A DNA stretch of 64,000 nucleotides from an uncultured Eubacterium sp. (GCA_910583555.1 CAJTXO010000014.1:52310-116309), one strand, 5' to 3'; positions 6,777 to 15,925 are shown, counted from the stretch's first letter. A program made the numbers and translations. Notes: generated from the letters alone by a model not told the origin.

Positions 6777-9686
6777 TTAACACAACCCTTTAAAAACAGA
6801 TGTCGGATCGACCCGCGCCCCATTCTTATATAGTTCAAAATGAAGATGCGTGCCAGTCGAATGTCCGGTTGTTCCTATGTACCCGATGACCTCTCCCTTT
6901 TTCACTGTTCTGGAGCCCAGATCATGCGTACCGCTGCAGCCTCCCACGGGCATCGTACTGGTACTGCTGATCCTTAACGCAACCCCGGCAAAAGCGTTCA
7001 GATGACAATATTTCGCTTTATACACTTTGTTTGATGATTGAAATTCGATGTAATTCCCATAGCTGGTCAGCTTTTGGACGGTCGTATTGTTGTACCATGT
7101 GTATGCCTGCCTAAACGTTACCGTTCCATCGGCGATCGCATATACGGGGGTTCCTTTGGCAACGCCCCTGTTTATGTCATGGTAGCCATACCAACCGCCG
7201 TCTTTTGTCTTTTTACTGAATTTGCATCCTGCCGGCACCGGCACCGCCAGCGTCTGATCGTTTGGAGCCGCAGGTGTACTTACCGCAGGTAATGTTGTTT
7301 CTGTTACTTTCCACTTTTGGGCGTTAGTACCATTTTTCGTATATACTAACACGTTCGTACCGTTTTTATTTTTTCCTCCGTCCACATCCAGATAGCAGCC
7401 AAGTTTATTCTTTATGGCAAAGCAGTCTCCCTCCGGATAAAAGCGCCATTTTTGCGCGTCGCTGCCGTTATCGCCGTAGAGTTGCACATTTGTTCCGCTC
7501 TTCGAAGATCCTCCCTGTACATCGAGACACTTCCCGGAAGATGGACTTGTAATCTTGAACCAGCCGTCGCCAGTGCTTTGGATTTTAAATTTCTGAGCGA
7601 TGCTGTTATTGCTTTGGTAGACCTGAATGTTTGTTCCGTCCGCCGTTCCATTTCCAGTTACATCCAATGTCATATTTCCGCCAACTTGTAATTTGATGCA
7701 ATACGCGCCATCTGCTATGTTTGTATAGTCCTGTCTGGTACTGATCAGTTTCCACTGCTGGGCGTTTGTTCCGTTATACGTATGGACCTGTACGTTGGTA
7801 TTGTTTTTAGCGCTGCCGCCGGTGACGTCCAGATAACAGCCGATTTTGTTCATAATGGTGTAGTAACCGCCGCCAGTTGAATAGAAACGCCATTTTTGCG
7901 CATCGGAACCGTTATATCGGTAAAGTTGAACATTAGTTCCGCTTTTGGCAGATGCGCCCTGTACGTCGAGACACTTTTTGGGGACTGTGTTGGAAATGAT
8001 ATACCAGCCATTTCCCACAGGTTCGACGTAGAATTTTTGAGCGGCGCTTCCGTTGTTTTGAAAAATCTGAATATTGCTTCCGTCGCTCGTCGCGTTTCCG
8101 GACACATCCAGCATGAATTGACCGCCGGCTTTTGTGTTAAAGCAGTAGTAGCCTTTGGAGATTGCGGCGCATCCATCGTTTACGGTTATTTTCTGGATTG
8201 CTGTTTTTCCGTTCTCCGTTTTGGCTGTGATGGTAGCCGACCCGCTTCCGACGGCTTTGACTGTACCGTTTGTTACCGTGGCCACATTTAGGTCGGATGA
8301 AGTCCAGGTAATGCCTTTCTGCGTCGTATTGGAAGGGGCGAATGACACAGATAATTTTTTTGTTTCGCCGATCTTTTTTAATGTTACTGCTGATGTGCCT
8401 ATGCTGATGGAAGTGGGGTAGATCAGCTGGATCGGTTTCCATTTTTGCGCGTCGGTCCCATTTTTCGTGTATACAAGGACGTTTGTATTGTTCGCGGTTT
8501 TGGCGCCGTCTACGTCTAAATAGTAACCGAGTTTGTTTTGGATATATACGTATCCGTTTTCTGCAGCATAGAAGCGCCACAATTGGGCGTCTGTACCGTT
8601 GTAGGTGTAGAGCTGGACATTGGCTCCCGGTTTCTTTTCTGCTCCGGTCACGTCGAGCGCTTTTCCGGAGGATGCGCTGCAGATTTTATACCATCCTGCG
8701 TTTATGTGTGTTATGGTAAAGCGCTGGGCGGTTGTTTCGTTGCTTTGATAGATTTGAATGTTTGTGTTGTCTTTCGTGTTGTTTCCGGAGGCGTCGAGCA
8801 GCATGTTCGATTTTAATTTAGTACTGAACTTATATGTTCCATTGGCAATTAGCGTGTACGGGACGGGGGTTGCGGTCGGTTTTGATACCGGCTTTACAAC
8901 TACTGGTTTTATCGTTGGTTTTGGGGTCGGTTTCACGGTTGGTTTTATCGTTGGCTTTATCGTTGGTTTGACCGTCGGTCTCACAGTTGGTTTCCCAATT
9001 GGCTTCTTCGCTGGTTCGACAATCGGCTTCATAGTTGATTTGGCCGTTGGCCTGACAGATGGTCTCTCACTTGGCTTGACCGTCGGCTTTATAGTCGGCT
9101 TAATAGTTGGTTGCACAGTTGGTTTAAGTGTCGAATTTATGATTGGTCGGTCTGCCGGTTTCGCAACTGGTTTTTGTGTCGGTGTTTTTGTCGGGGTAAT
9201 CGTTAAATCGGTATCCGGTTCCGTAATCCCGGCTTCTATTGGTGTTTTTACCGGTTCTTCTTCCGATGGCCCAGGCAAATAATCATCAACATCAGAATCA
9301 TCTTCTTCATCGAAATCCTGCGTTTCCACTACCTCTACTGCAAACGAGAGTTTTTTCACATAACGCTGTGTCTGCCGTTTATATTTTACTGTTACCGTAA
9401 TGCGGGTGTTTCCCTGTTGCCTGGCCTTTACCTTTCCTTTTGCCGAAACTGCCGCTATTTTTTTGTTTTTTGAAAGATAGGATGTCTTTATGATTTTAAC
9501 GCCCGTCATTTTCTTTATTCTGATCTGGGTCGTTTCATATGTCATGCCATGTTCGTCTTCCATAACAGATAATACGGCTGATCTCTTTGCCAGCTTAACA
9601 GGGTTCACTTTTGCTGAAATATCTGTGTCAGGTATGATTCCAGCAAGTAATCCTATAACTAAAAATGCTGCAATACTTTTTTTCAT
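6777..9686 (-). CDS. Large secreted M23 protein with three ricin lectins and Big2 domains
   Basis: 969 residues. Order: signal peptide (1-25); Big2-like fold (about 30-125, with KNKKIAAVSAKGKVKA); acidic linker; Pro/Thr/Lys repeat of the KPTIKPTVKPT kind (about 165-280) resembling a wall-spanning stalk; ricin trefoil (283-415); Big2 (about 420-495); two more ricin trefoils (505-640 and 650-785); M23 domain (about 800-969) very close to that of the 5021-6037 protein (KFSKKT, GTPVYAIADGTV, THLHFELY). It is probably a surface-displayed wall hydrolase with glycan-binding modules. The start at 9686 is the ATG after AAAGGAAC. Confidence 0.85.
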   Translation of the reverse strand: MKKSIAAFLVIGLLAGIIPDTDISAKVNPVKLAKRSAVLSVMEDEHGMTYETTQIRIKKMTGVKIIKTSYLSKNKKIAAVSAKGKVKARQQGNTRITVTVKYKRQTQRYVKKLSFAVEVVETQDFDEEDDSDVDDYLPGPSEEEPVKTPIEAGITEPDTDLTITPTKTPTQKPVAKPADRPIINSTLKPTVQPTIKPTIKPTVKPSERPSVRPTAKSTMKPIVEPAKKPIGKPTVRPTVKPTIKPTIKPTVKPTPKPTIKPVVVKPVSKPTATPVPYTLIANGTYKFSTKLKSNMLLDASGNNTKDNTNIQIYQSNETTAQRFTITHINAGWYKICSASSGKALDVTGAEKKPGANVQLYTYNGTDAQLWRFYAAENGYVYIQNKLGYYLDVDGAKTANNTNVLVYTKNGTDAQKWKPIQLIYPTSISIGTSAVTLKKIGETKKLSVSFAPSNTTQKGITWTSSDLNVATVTNGTVKAVGSGSATITAKTENGKTAIQKITVNDGCAAISKGYYCFNTKAGGQFMLDVSGNATSDGSNIQIFQNNGSAAQKFYVEPVGNGWYIISNTVPKKCLDVQGASAKSGTNVQLYRYNGSDAQKWRFYSTGGGYYTIMNKIGCYLDVTGGSAKNNTNVQVHTYNGTNAQQWKLISTRQDYTNIADGAYCIKLQVGGNMTLDVTGNGTADGTNIQVYQSNNSIAQKFKIQSTGDGWFKITSPSSGKCLDVQGGSSKSGTNVQLYGDNGSDAQKWRFYPEGDCFAIKNKLGCYLDVDGGKNKNGTNVLVYTKNGTNAQKWKVTETTLPAVSTPAAPNDQTLAVPVPAGCKFSKKTKDGGWYGYHDINRGVAKGTPVYAIADGTVTFRQAYTWYNNTTVQKLTSYGNYIEFQSSNKVYKAKYCHLNAFAGVALRISSTSTMPVGGCSGTHDLGSRTVKKGEVIGYIGTTGHSTGTHLHFELYKNGARVDPTSVFKGLC

Positions 9687-9761
9687 AATAACCACCGTTC
9701 CTTTCTTTTTGCTTTTTATATGTTAGATTCATTGTAGCAAAATTTCTTTTTAATTTAGGAA

Positions 9762-9799
9762 AATGTAAAAAATAACAACTTTTATGTCAATTTTGACAT
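9762..9799 (-). promoter_or_regulatory. Promoter with overlapping dyad before the lectin/M23 gene
   Basis: Minus strand TTGACA (9785-9790), 17-bp spacer, TACATT (9762-9767). The -35 lies inside the dyad ATGTCAA-TT-TTGACAT (9784-9799), a plausible repressor site. Confidence 0.5.
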
Positions 9800-9826
9800 G
9801 TTTTTTATTTTTGACGCAAAAAAGAA

Positions 9827-9864
9827 GAATCCCCAAACTGCGCTGTAACACAGTTCAGAGATTC
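9827..9864 (-). terminator. Terminator downstream of the caspase/VWA operon
   Basis: On the minus strand GAATCTCTGAACTG and CAGTTTGGGGATTC pair (one G-U included) around a short loop, followed by TTCTTTTTT. It lies 120 bp after the lipoprotein stop and separates that operon from the lectin/M23 gene. Confidence 0.7.
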
Positions 9865-9986
9865 AACTTTTTCAATATACTATTGTATCCCGAGTTTTCC
9901 CATTAATATAGACGATGATTTAACCCCAAACTCCAATCATAAGTTCTGCCATCTTAGATGCATGATTAAAATTTCTGTCCAGCGCC

Positions 9987-12746
9987 TTACCGCTTATGAA
10001 CATTGATTGCAAGACATTTATATATATTCGGGACATCCAAACTGTAACCATAAACCACATCCACAATATCCCCAATCCGGATATCTGAATAATCCATATT
10101 TTCTCCTTTTGCTTCATACGTGCCAAGTTTGTTGGAACTGTTGAATGGCTCTCCACCAAGGTCGGTTAGTATACCGTCATAAACAACGTCCACTCCGCCA
10201 AGAAAGTACATTGGCATGGCTCTCCCCGGACCAGATCCAGATTCGTCAAAACGACATACAACCTTACCATCCGTATCAGATAGTTCAATCATGCCTCCAT
10301 CTATATCCGATATGCGGCAGTCCATGTATGCGGTATATTCCATAACACAGGGATAACAACGTTCATTACTAAAGTTATCCGGCAACTGTAATCCCTGCCG
10401 ATCATGAACATTGATAGCCGCACAGAAACAGGGACGCTTCTCCAGAGGCATATCCACCACTTTATCATAGTAACCATAAACCACATCCACACTATCCCCA
10501 ATCCTGATATCTGAATGATTCATATTTTCTCCACTTGCAGCATACGAGTAAAATTTGTTAGAACTGTTGAATGGTACTTCCCCTCCTCCGGTTAGTATAC
10601 CATCATAAACAATATCTTTATTATTATACGGCCAATAAAAACCGCGTATAACCTCTCCGTCCGCATCCGATATCTCAAACCACCCCTTCCTATCTATATA
10701 CGATATGTGGCAATCCATGCAGGCAGCATATTCTGTATCACTGGGATAAGTGATCTCACTACCAGAGTTATCCGGTGTCGGTTCAGGCTTCGGATCAAAA
10801 GGTGCTGGTGTTCGATCCGGCGGTCCGGCAGAAGGCTGATCCGGCCTGGATGTCGGCTGACCTGCCGTGGCTGTCGGATTATCCTGTATCACTGCCGGTC
10901 CATGGGGTCTGGGTGTTGCCATGTTCAGTCCTCCCTTATCTCTCTTATCTTTTACCGTCACAGCACATTTGTATACCAGGTCACCCGCGTCTTTTACCTC
11001 ATAATGGCAGCCGGGACTTGCCATATCCTGCAGCATATTTTGAGGTATGGATTTCTCCGTTTCGTTTAAATGCGAAAAAAATCCGAGTGTATAGATGTAA
11101 TATCCCTTTTGCTTCATCTGCTTACAATACTGTACCAGTGCATCCTCGTAACTCCCATTTAACGCCGTTCCGAGGTTTGGCATGCCATCCGTCATGACAA
11201 GCATGATCTTTGTCTTCGCCGGACTGGCATCCAGCGTTTGATCCGCCATTTCGACGGCGCTGTATGTATTCGTCTGCCCAAACGCCTGCAAATCCCCAAT
11301 GTTTGTTTTCAGTACGGTTTTTCTCCGGCTGAAATCGTTTTGCAGATCTGCCGAGCTGCTATACGGTATCATCGCCACACGGGAATTCTTCTCCAGTACC
11401 GTATCGACAAATTTTGAGGCCGCCTCTTTCGTCTCATCCAGCGGTTCCCCCTGCATACTTCCCGACTCATCAAGTACGACCACGACATCGCGTTCCGCTC
11501 TCACATAGTCCTGATACCAGTCCAACGATACCGCTTCCGCGTCAGGATCTACAAATAGTTTTGTCTCTGTCCCGTTCCCATCATATTCCCCATTGATTTC
11601 CCGGGCATAGTCTAACGCCATCTCTGTCGTATAATAGCTGCCATCATCCGCCTGCCTCGTCAGCCCTTCCGCCACGGAATAGATCATGGAAAGGTTATAA
11701 TCCCTGTATATGATCCCGCTGTTGGCATATACCGCCATCGCTCCCTTATTCAAAAACGACTGCGCCAGACGTTCATCCTCCCCGCTGTGGCAGGTACCCA
11801 AATAAATGATATGGTTTTTCAGCGCGCCGTCCGGGATATATGTATCAATAAAGGTGCTTGTGACCGCATAGTAGCCTCCATCACAGACCAGTCGCCCCTC
11901 GCGCAGGTCTTTCATATATTTGATATTATTTTCTTCACTGCATTTGACACCCAGAAGCAGTAAAGATCCTTTTGACTTCGTGTAATCCCCGTGTCCGTGC
12001 CACAAAACCACATTGTAATTTTGAAATTTTAACACCGATTCCAGTGTCACTTCTTCATCTTCCAAGTCGTAGTCGGTACTGCTCCCGTCCTGAAAAAATT
12101 CGTATTGTTCCACGGAATCGGAGATCAATCTGGCACCTTCGTCCAGCCGGTCCAACCGTTCGACGGGATATTTTTCCTCGATGGAAGCGGTGCGAAACGG
12201 CTGATATGTGGCAATCTTGATCTTTGTTCCGCTGCCGCCGGCATCGCAATCCTTCACTTCCGGCGATATGATATATGCCACGCCGGAGTTTAACGTCACT
12301 TCCAGACAGCCGGCCCCATAATCGAAGTCCGCGATCTCGTTATTTTCGTACAGGTTTTCCAAAACGACCGCTACTTCTGCAAGATAGGAATCTACCTGTT
12401 CCAGTTCGATCTTTCCGTCTTCTTTGTATGTTTGGTCGAGACCGGTTAATCGGTCTTCGATCATTTTTATGTCAGCGCTTAACTGCTCCGCTTCTTCCCG
12501 TGTTCCCTCTTCTTTTCCCAACATGCTTGTATCGGGTTCCTCGTCATTGATAAATTCCTCGTACAGATATTCCGGTCCAGTCGATCCGGATAAACCTAGT
12601 GATACCGGCGAAGAGGTCTCATTTGACGAGTTTGACGGTTGACCGGATGATTGGCTGGATGATCTCTCCGCCTCGCCACTGCACCCGCACAGGGACACGA
12701 TGATAAAAATAGTTAGTATGGTGATTGTAATGATTTTTGTTTTCAT
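9987..12746 (-). CDS. Lipoprotein with caspase-like (clan CD) and VWA domains
   Basis: About 919 residues. A hydrophobic N-terminus ends in the lipobox SLCGC. Numbering from the GTG at 12755, residues 245-350 carry a clan CD-type pair: VVLWHGHGD (His253/His255) and IIYLGTCHSG (Cys322), recalling the HG and CHSG motifs of metacaspases. A VWA domain follows (about 420-610) with an intact MIDAS, VVLDESGSMQG (Asp429, Ser431, Ser433). Then come a Pro-rich linker and two repeats of about 110 residues containing SDIRIGD and VDVVYGY. I chose the ATG at 12746, although the GTG at 12755 is also possible. It lies 41 bp downstream of the PPC protein with no terminator between. Protease activity is inferred. 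Confidence 0.75.
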   Translation of the reverse strand: MKTKIITITILTIFIIVSLCGCSGEAERSSSQSSGQPSNSSNETSSPVSLGLSGSTGPEYLYEEFINDEEPDTSMLGKEEGTREEAEQLSADIKMIEDRLTGLDQTYKEDGKIELEQVDSYLAEVAVVLENLYENNEIADFDYGAGCLEVTLNSGVAYIISPEVKDCDAGGSGTKIKIATYQPFRTASIEEKYPVERLDRLDEGARLISDSVEQYEFFQDGSSTDYDLEDEEVTLESVLKFQNYNVVLWHGHGDYTKSKGSLLLLGVKCSEENNIKYMKDLREGRLVCDGGYYAVTSTFIDTYIPDGALKNHIIYLGTCHSGEDERLAQSFLNKGAMAVYANSGIIYRDYNLSMIYSVAEGLTRQADDGSYYTTEMALDYAREINGEYDGNGTETKLFVDPDAEAVSLDWYQDYVRAERDVVVVLDESGSMQGEPLDETKEAASKFVDTVLEKNSRVAMIPYSSSADLQNDFSRRKTVLKTNIGDLQAFGQTNTYSAVEMADQTLDASPAKTKIMLVMTDGMPNLGTALNGSYEDALVQYCKQMKQKGYYIYTLGFFSHLNETEKSIPQNMLQDMASPGCHYEVKDAGDLVYKCAVTVKDKRDKGGLNMATPRPHGPAVIQDNPTATAGQPTSRPDQPSAGPPDRTPAPFDPKPEPTPDNSGSEITYPSDTEYAACMDCHISYIDRKGWFEISDADGEVIRGFYWPYNNKDIVYDGILTGGGEVPFNSSNKFYSYAASGENMNHSDIRIGDSVDVVYGYYDKVVDMPLEKRPCFCAAINVHDRQGLQLPDNFSNERCYPCVMEYTAYMDCRISDIDGGMIELSDTDGKVVCRFDESGSGPGRAMPMYFLGGVDVVYDGILTDLGGEPFNSSNKLGTYEAKGENMDYSDIRIGDIVDVVYGYSLDVPNIYKCLAINVHKR

Positions 12747-12787
12747 TTTCTTCACTCTCGCATTTGGACGTGACTATGTTTTTACAA

Positions 12788-14383
12788 TTATCTTGTCCGA
12801 AAACTCTTCTTGACCGACCATTTGCCGTACACAGTTTTGGAACCCGATTTTTTAAATGCCCGGATCTGGACGAAATATTTTTTCCGTCTTTTCAATCTGC
12901 TTATCGTCTTTTTGCTTTTTGCCTGCCCCTTGATTGTATTTGTGATAACGCCGCTTTTAAATTTTTTATTTGGACAGTACCGGATCTGATACCCGCTGGC
13001 ATCTGATACCGTTGACCACCTTAAAAACAATTTTCCCCGTCCCGCATAGCTGTAACTATATAAATAATTCTGCGATAATTTTTTTACCGGAATATAATTG
13101 TCTTTATACGTGTGTCCACACAATTTGCAGGTATGTTTCTGATACCCTCTTTTAAAATAGGTGGCGCTGTACCATTTTGTATCGTACTCATCATGGGGAC
13201 AATTGCTTTTCGAGAGCGATGATACATTTAACACATAATCGCCACAGTCATCACTGTATCGGACAATAGCCAGATAGTACGTCCCCTTTTCCAGGACAGC
13301 CGTCTCCGCCATATTTATTTTTTGTGAGGTATCATTTTTCCATTTCGACCAGGATTTCAGTTCCTTCCCATTAGCATCGTACAATTTTACATATGTGGCT
13401 TCTATTGCCGCGTCTAACCGAATGCTGACCGTCTGGCTGGAAGATAGCGTAAATTTATAGAAATCTTTATCATCATTTATCGCGATCTGCCCCTTGTAAT
13501 CCTTTCCTAACACCGCAGAAGATGCCGTGGACATTGAGTTGTTTGTACCGCCGTTTGATTCGGAAAAACTCTCATTGGATGAGGTAAAGGATAATGAGAA
13601 TGTATATTTACCGCAATCACTCCCATATTTACTAACTGCTATATAATACGAACCACTGGTCAAATCCAAATCTTCATTTACTACTATATTTTCTGTCGTA
13701 TTATTCCACCACGGATTTTTTGACAGCAGTTCGACACCATCCTGATCATATAATTTCCAGTATACCGATCTCATCTGATAAAATGTTGCGTTCAAATTAA
13801 CTTTCCCCGATTGCGCTAATGTGAACTTGAAGAAATCCTTTTCATCATTTATTGCCATCTGGGCGTTATATGTAGTTCCACTTGTTGTAACCTGACTGGC
13901 TGTCGCCATTGTGTTATTGCTTCCACCGTTTCCTTCCCGGAATGATTCCCCAATCGTCGTAAAATTTATCTGAAAATCAAACGCCCCTACATAATCACCA
14001 TATTTTCCAATACAAAGATGATAGGTGCCGCCTGTCAGATATACGGATTCACTAATTGAAATAACCTCTGAGGTACTGTTCCACCACGGATTTATGTTCC
14101 ATAATTCATTGGCGTTTTCGTCATAAATATATAAATACATACTTCTCATATGTGCCGATCCTGTAATCTCTATTCTACCTGATTCTGGCAACGTAAATTT
14201 ATAGTATTGTTTCTTGTCACCATTATCCGTTATCATTCCTGTGCATTTTGTCCCCAGTGTATACGCCTTTGCATTTGTGATAGACTCAGCCCCCACCTGA
14301 ACCGGCTTCCATAATGCCACTGAAGTAAAAAGTAATGCAATTGCGAACATCCCTGCCATCATCCGTTTTAACAAACTCCTCAT
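12788..14383 (-). CDS. Secreted protein with three PPC domains and fibronectin III
   Basis: 531 residues. Signal peptide about 1-33 (FAIALLFTSVALW). Three beta-sandwich repeats of the bacterial pre-peptidase C-terminal (PPC) type follow at about 45-150, 155-260 and 265-370, each with DKKxYYKFTL-like or EKDFFKFTL-like cores and YHLCIGKYGD or YYIAVSKYGS strands. Next is a short Cys pair region (CPHDEYD ... CKLCGH) and a C-terminal fibronectin III domain. PPC domains usually accompany secreted peptidases, and the next gene encodes a caspase-like protein. The start at 14383 follows GGAGG. I see no convincing promoter between the start and the inverted repeat at 14434, so expression probably depends on the invertible segment. 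Confidence 0.8.
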   Translation of the reverse strand: MRSLLKRMMAGMFAIALLFTSVALWKPVQVGAESITNAKAYTLGTKCTGMITDNGDKKQYYKFTLPESGRIEITGSAHMRSMYLYIYDENANELWNINPWWNSTSEVISISESVYLTGGTYHLCIGKYGDYVGAFDFQINFTTIGESFREGNGGSNNTMATASQVTTSGTTYNAQMAINDEKDFFKFTLAQSGKVNLNATFYQMRSVYWKLYDQDGVELLSKNPWWNNTTENIVVNEDLDLTSGSYYIAVSKYGSDCGKYTFSLSFTSSNESFSESNGGTNNSMSTASSAVLGKDYKGQIAINDDKDFYKFTLSSSQTVSIRLDAAIEATYVKLYDANGKELKSWSKWKNDTSQKINMAETAVLEKGTYYLAIVRYSDDCGDYVLNVSSLSKSNCPHDEYDTKWYSATYFKRGYQKHTCKLCGHTYKDNYIPVKKLSQNYLYSYSYAGRGKLFLRWSTVSDASGYQIRYCPNKKFKSGVITNTIKGQAKSKKTISRLKRRKKYFVQIRAFKKSGSKTVYGKWSVKKSFRTR

Positions 14384-14433
14384 AAAGATTGCCTCCATTC
14401 TCACACATATTTTTCTATTTTCCGTATAACCTA

Positions 14434-14456
14434 TTTTTCGTAGAGTATCCCACTCT
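14434..14456 (+). repeat. Left 23-bp inverted repeat of the invertible segment
   Basis: Begins TTTTTCGTAGAGT and ends ATCCCACTCT. It is a perfect inverted match to 15871-15893. Inside it TAGAGT and ACTCT form opposed arms around a 5-bp centre (ATCCC), the layout of a tyrosine recombinase core site. It lies 50 bp upstream of the PPC gene start. Confidence 0.92.
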
Positions 14457-14523
14457 AAGAAAGGCCCCTCACAACCCCTCTGAAAAACGTACTATGATTC
14501 CATTTTCATTTCCCTGTGACGGC

Positions 14524-15651
14524 CTACCTGACGGTTAAAAATTCAGTAAGTTTATTCATATTACTTCGTTTCAGCTCCATCGTCGGATGCACATACCGGT
14601 TCAGCGTAATATTGACACTCGAATGCCCCAGTATTTCACTCAGGCTTTTTATATCAAATCCCGCCTCCACACATCTGGTCGCAAACGTGTGGCGCAGGGC
14701 GTGGAAATTGGCGCTGTGAACGCCGCATTTCTTTAGTACCGACTTAAATCGGTTCTGCATTGTCCGCGGCTCTACATATTTTTCCTCGCTTCCGGTCAGC
14801 AGATACGCGCCCGGCTCCTCTTCAAACCTCGCCAGATACTCCACGAGCATATCCTGTACCGGGATCGTCCGCACGGAGCTCAGACTTTTCGGGGAAGTAA
14901 CGATGATCTTCGTCTTTTGCCCCGCATCCTCCGTCTGGATCCGGAGCATCGTCTTCTGGACATGAAGTGTCTTTTTTTCCAGTGAAATATCCTCCCATTT
15001 CAGCGCGCACAATTCACCGATCCGTATGCCGGTATATAAACAGATCAGCATTCCGGCATGGCACAGACATTTGTTATCGATCAAAAACTCGCACAGTATC
15101 TGCTGTTCCTTGTGATCAAAAATCCGTAATTCCCTCGGCTCCTTTCTCAGCCGGATCTCCTCGACCTCAAAATCCAGCCAATAGTGGTGAGCGAGCGCAA
15201 ATTTCCGTATCCGCCGCATGATGGACGTAAGATCCGCGATCGTTTTCACTGACAACCCATTACTCTTTCTGCCGCCGCAGCACGATAATTCCAGCATCAT
15301 ATCCGTGACCATATGCGTCCTGACCGTACTCATGCGGATATTTCCGATATACGGTTTAATGTAGTACTCCAAAAGATTTCTGTACTTGATGATCGTGGAT
15401 TCCTTGCAGGTATTTTTACAGGAATCCAGCCAGCGCTCGCTTATATTCATAAACAGATCATCCTCTACATCCTTACCTTCCTTTCTGGTACCAGCCTCCG
15501 CTTTTTTCTCAATCAGTTTCTTCCTCACGTCGCTGTAGGACTTCCCGTATATATAGCCATATCTCGCGCGGCCTCCCTCGTAAGTCCTTATATACCGTCC
15601 CTCCCATCTCCCATCCTTGCGCTTGTAAATATTTTCGCCTTTTCTCGGCAT
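14524..15651 (-). CDS. Tyrosine site-specific recombinase (candidate invertase)
   Basis: 375 residues. An N-terminal AP2-like arm-binding region (KRKDGRWEGRY), a SAM-like core-binding domain, then the catalytic domain with Arg in TGIRIGELCALKW, HALRHTFATRC (HxxR), LGHSSVNITLNRY with the final Tyr. The start at 15651 follows AAGGAAGGTGG. No excisionase, phage or transfer gene is next to it, unlike a mobile-element integrase. It lies wholly between inverted repeats, so it most likely inverts its own segment. The alternative, a stranded phage integrase, does not explain the repeats and promoter. Confidence 0.85.
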   Translation of the reverse strand: MPRKGENIYKRKDGRWEGRYIRTYEGGRARYGYIYGKSYSDVRKKLIEKKAEAGTRKEGKDVEDDLFMNISERWLDSCKNTCKESTIIKYRNLLEYYIKPYIGNIRMSTVRTHMVTDMMLELSCCGGRKSNGLSVKTIADLTSIMRRIRKFALAHHYWLDFEVEEIRLRKEPRELRIFDHKEQQILCEFLIDNKCLCHAGMLICLYTGIRIGELCALKWEDISLEKKTLHVQKTMLRIQTEDAGQKTKIIVTSPKSLSSVRTIPVQDMLVEYLARFEEEPGAYLLTGSEEKYVEPRTMQNRFKSVLKKCGVHSANFHALRHTFATRCVEAGFDIKSLSEILGHSSVNITLNRYVHPTMELKRSNMNKLTEFLTVR

Positions 15652-15810
15652 CAAACCACCTTCCTTTTATCACTGTTGTCCTGACGGACATTTTGACGGA
15701 CCATAAGCAGAAATCTGTTTTCAAACCGATTCCCCGCGTAGGATTCCCTATAAATATTCGTGCATTTTACAGGATCATGCGACTCCATTCACCTAAAAAT
15801 GACAAAAATC

Positions 15811-15839
15811 TTGACAAATTTACAGGTGAACGGTATAAT
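15811..15839 (+). promoter_or_regulatory. Consensus sigma-A promoter inside the invertible segment
   Basis: TTGACA (15811-15816), exactly 17 bp, TATAAT (15834-15839): a perfect consensus. It reads right, toward the repeat at 15871. The only thing downstream in this orientation is a terminator. After inversion its transcript would cross the other junction and enter the PPC gene with a leader of roughly 100 nt. Confidence 0.85.
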
Positions 15840-15870
15840 TTGAATGATAACTTGTATCGGATACGTTCGC

Positions 15871-15893
15871 AGAGTGGGATACTCTACGAAAAA
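15871..15893 (-). repeat. Right 23-bp inverted repeat of the invertible segment
   Basis: Begins AGAGTGGGATACTCT and ends ACGAAAAA. It is the exact reverse complement of 14434-14456 and lies 31 bp after the promoter -10. The internal AGAGT-GGGAT-ACTCT arms match the left copy. Confidence 0.92.
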
Positions 15894-15925
15894 ATCTGTA
15901 CCTTTCGAACCTTATTAAATGCATT

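Larger units (their letters stand above)
14434..15893. other. Candidate invertible promoter segment (phase switch)
   Basis: 1,460 bp bounded by perfect 23-bp inverted repeats and containing one tyrosine recombinase gene and an outward-facing consensus promoter near the right repeat. Strand exchange between inverted sites would flip the segment, placing the promoter about 150 bp upstream of the PPC gene and pointing into it. In the orientation shown it points away. Inversion itself is inferred; the repeats, promoter and gene are directly visible. Confidence 0.82.

Noticed and set aside
8758..9282. Long plus-strand frame rich in VGFIVGF repeats
   Set aside because: It is the complement of the KPT-rich stalk in the lectin/M23 gene; the repeat keeps all frames open. 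No ribosome-binding site.
14524..15651. Recombinase as a stranded phage integrase
   Set aside because: No phage or excisionase gene is adjacent, and the perfect inverted repeats and outward promoter are not explained by that reading.
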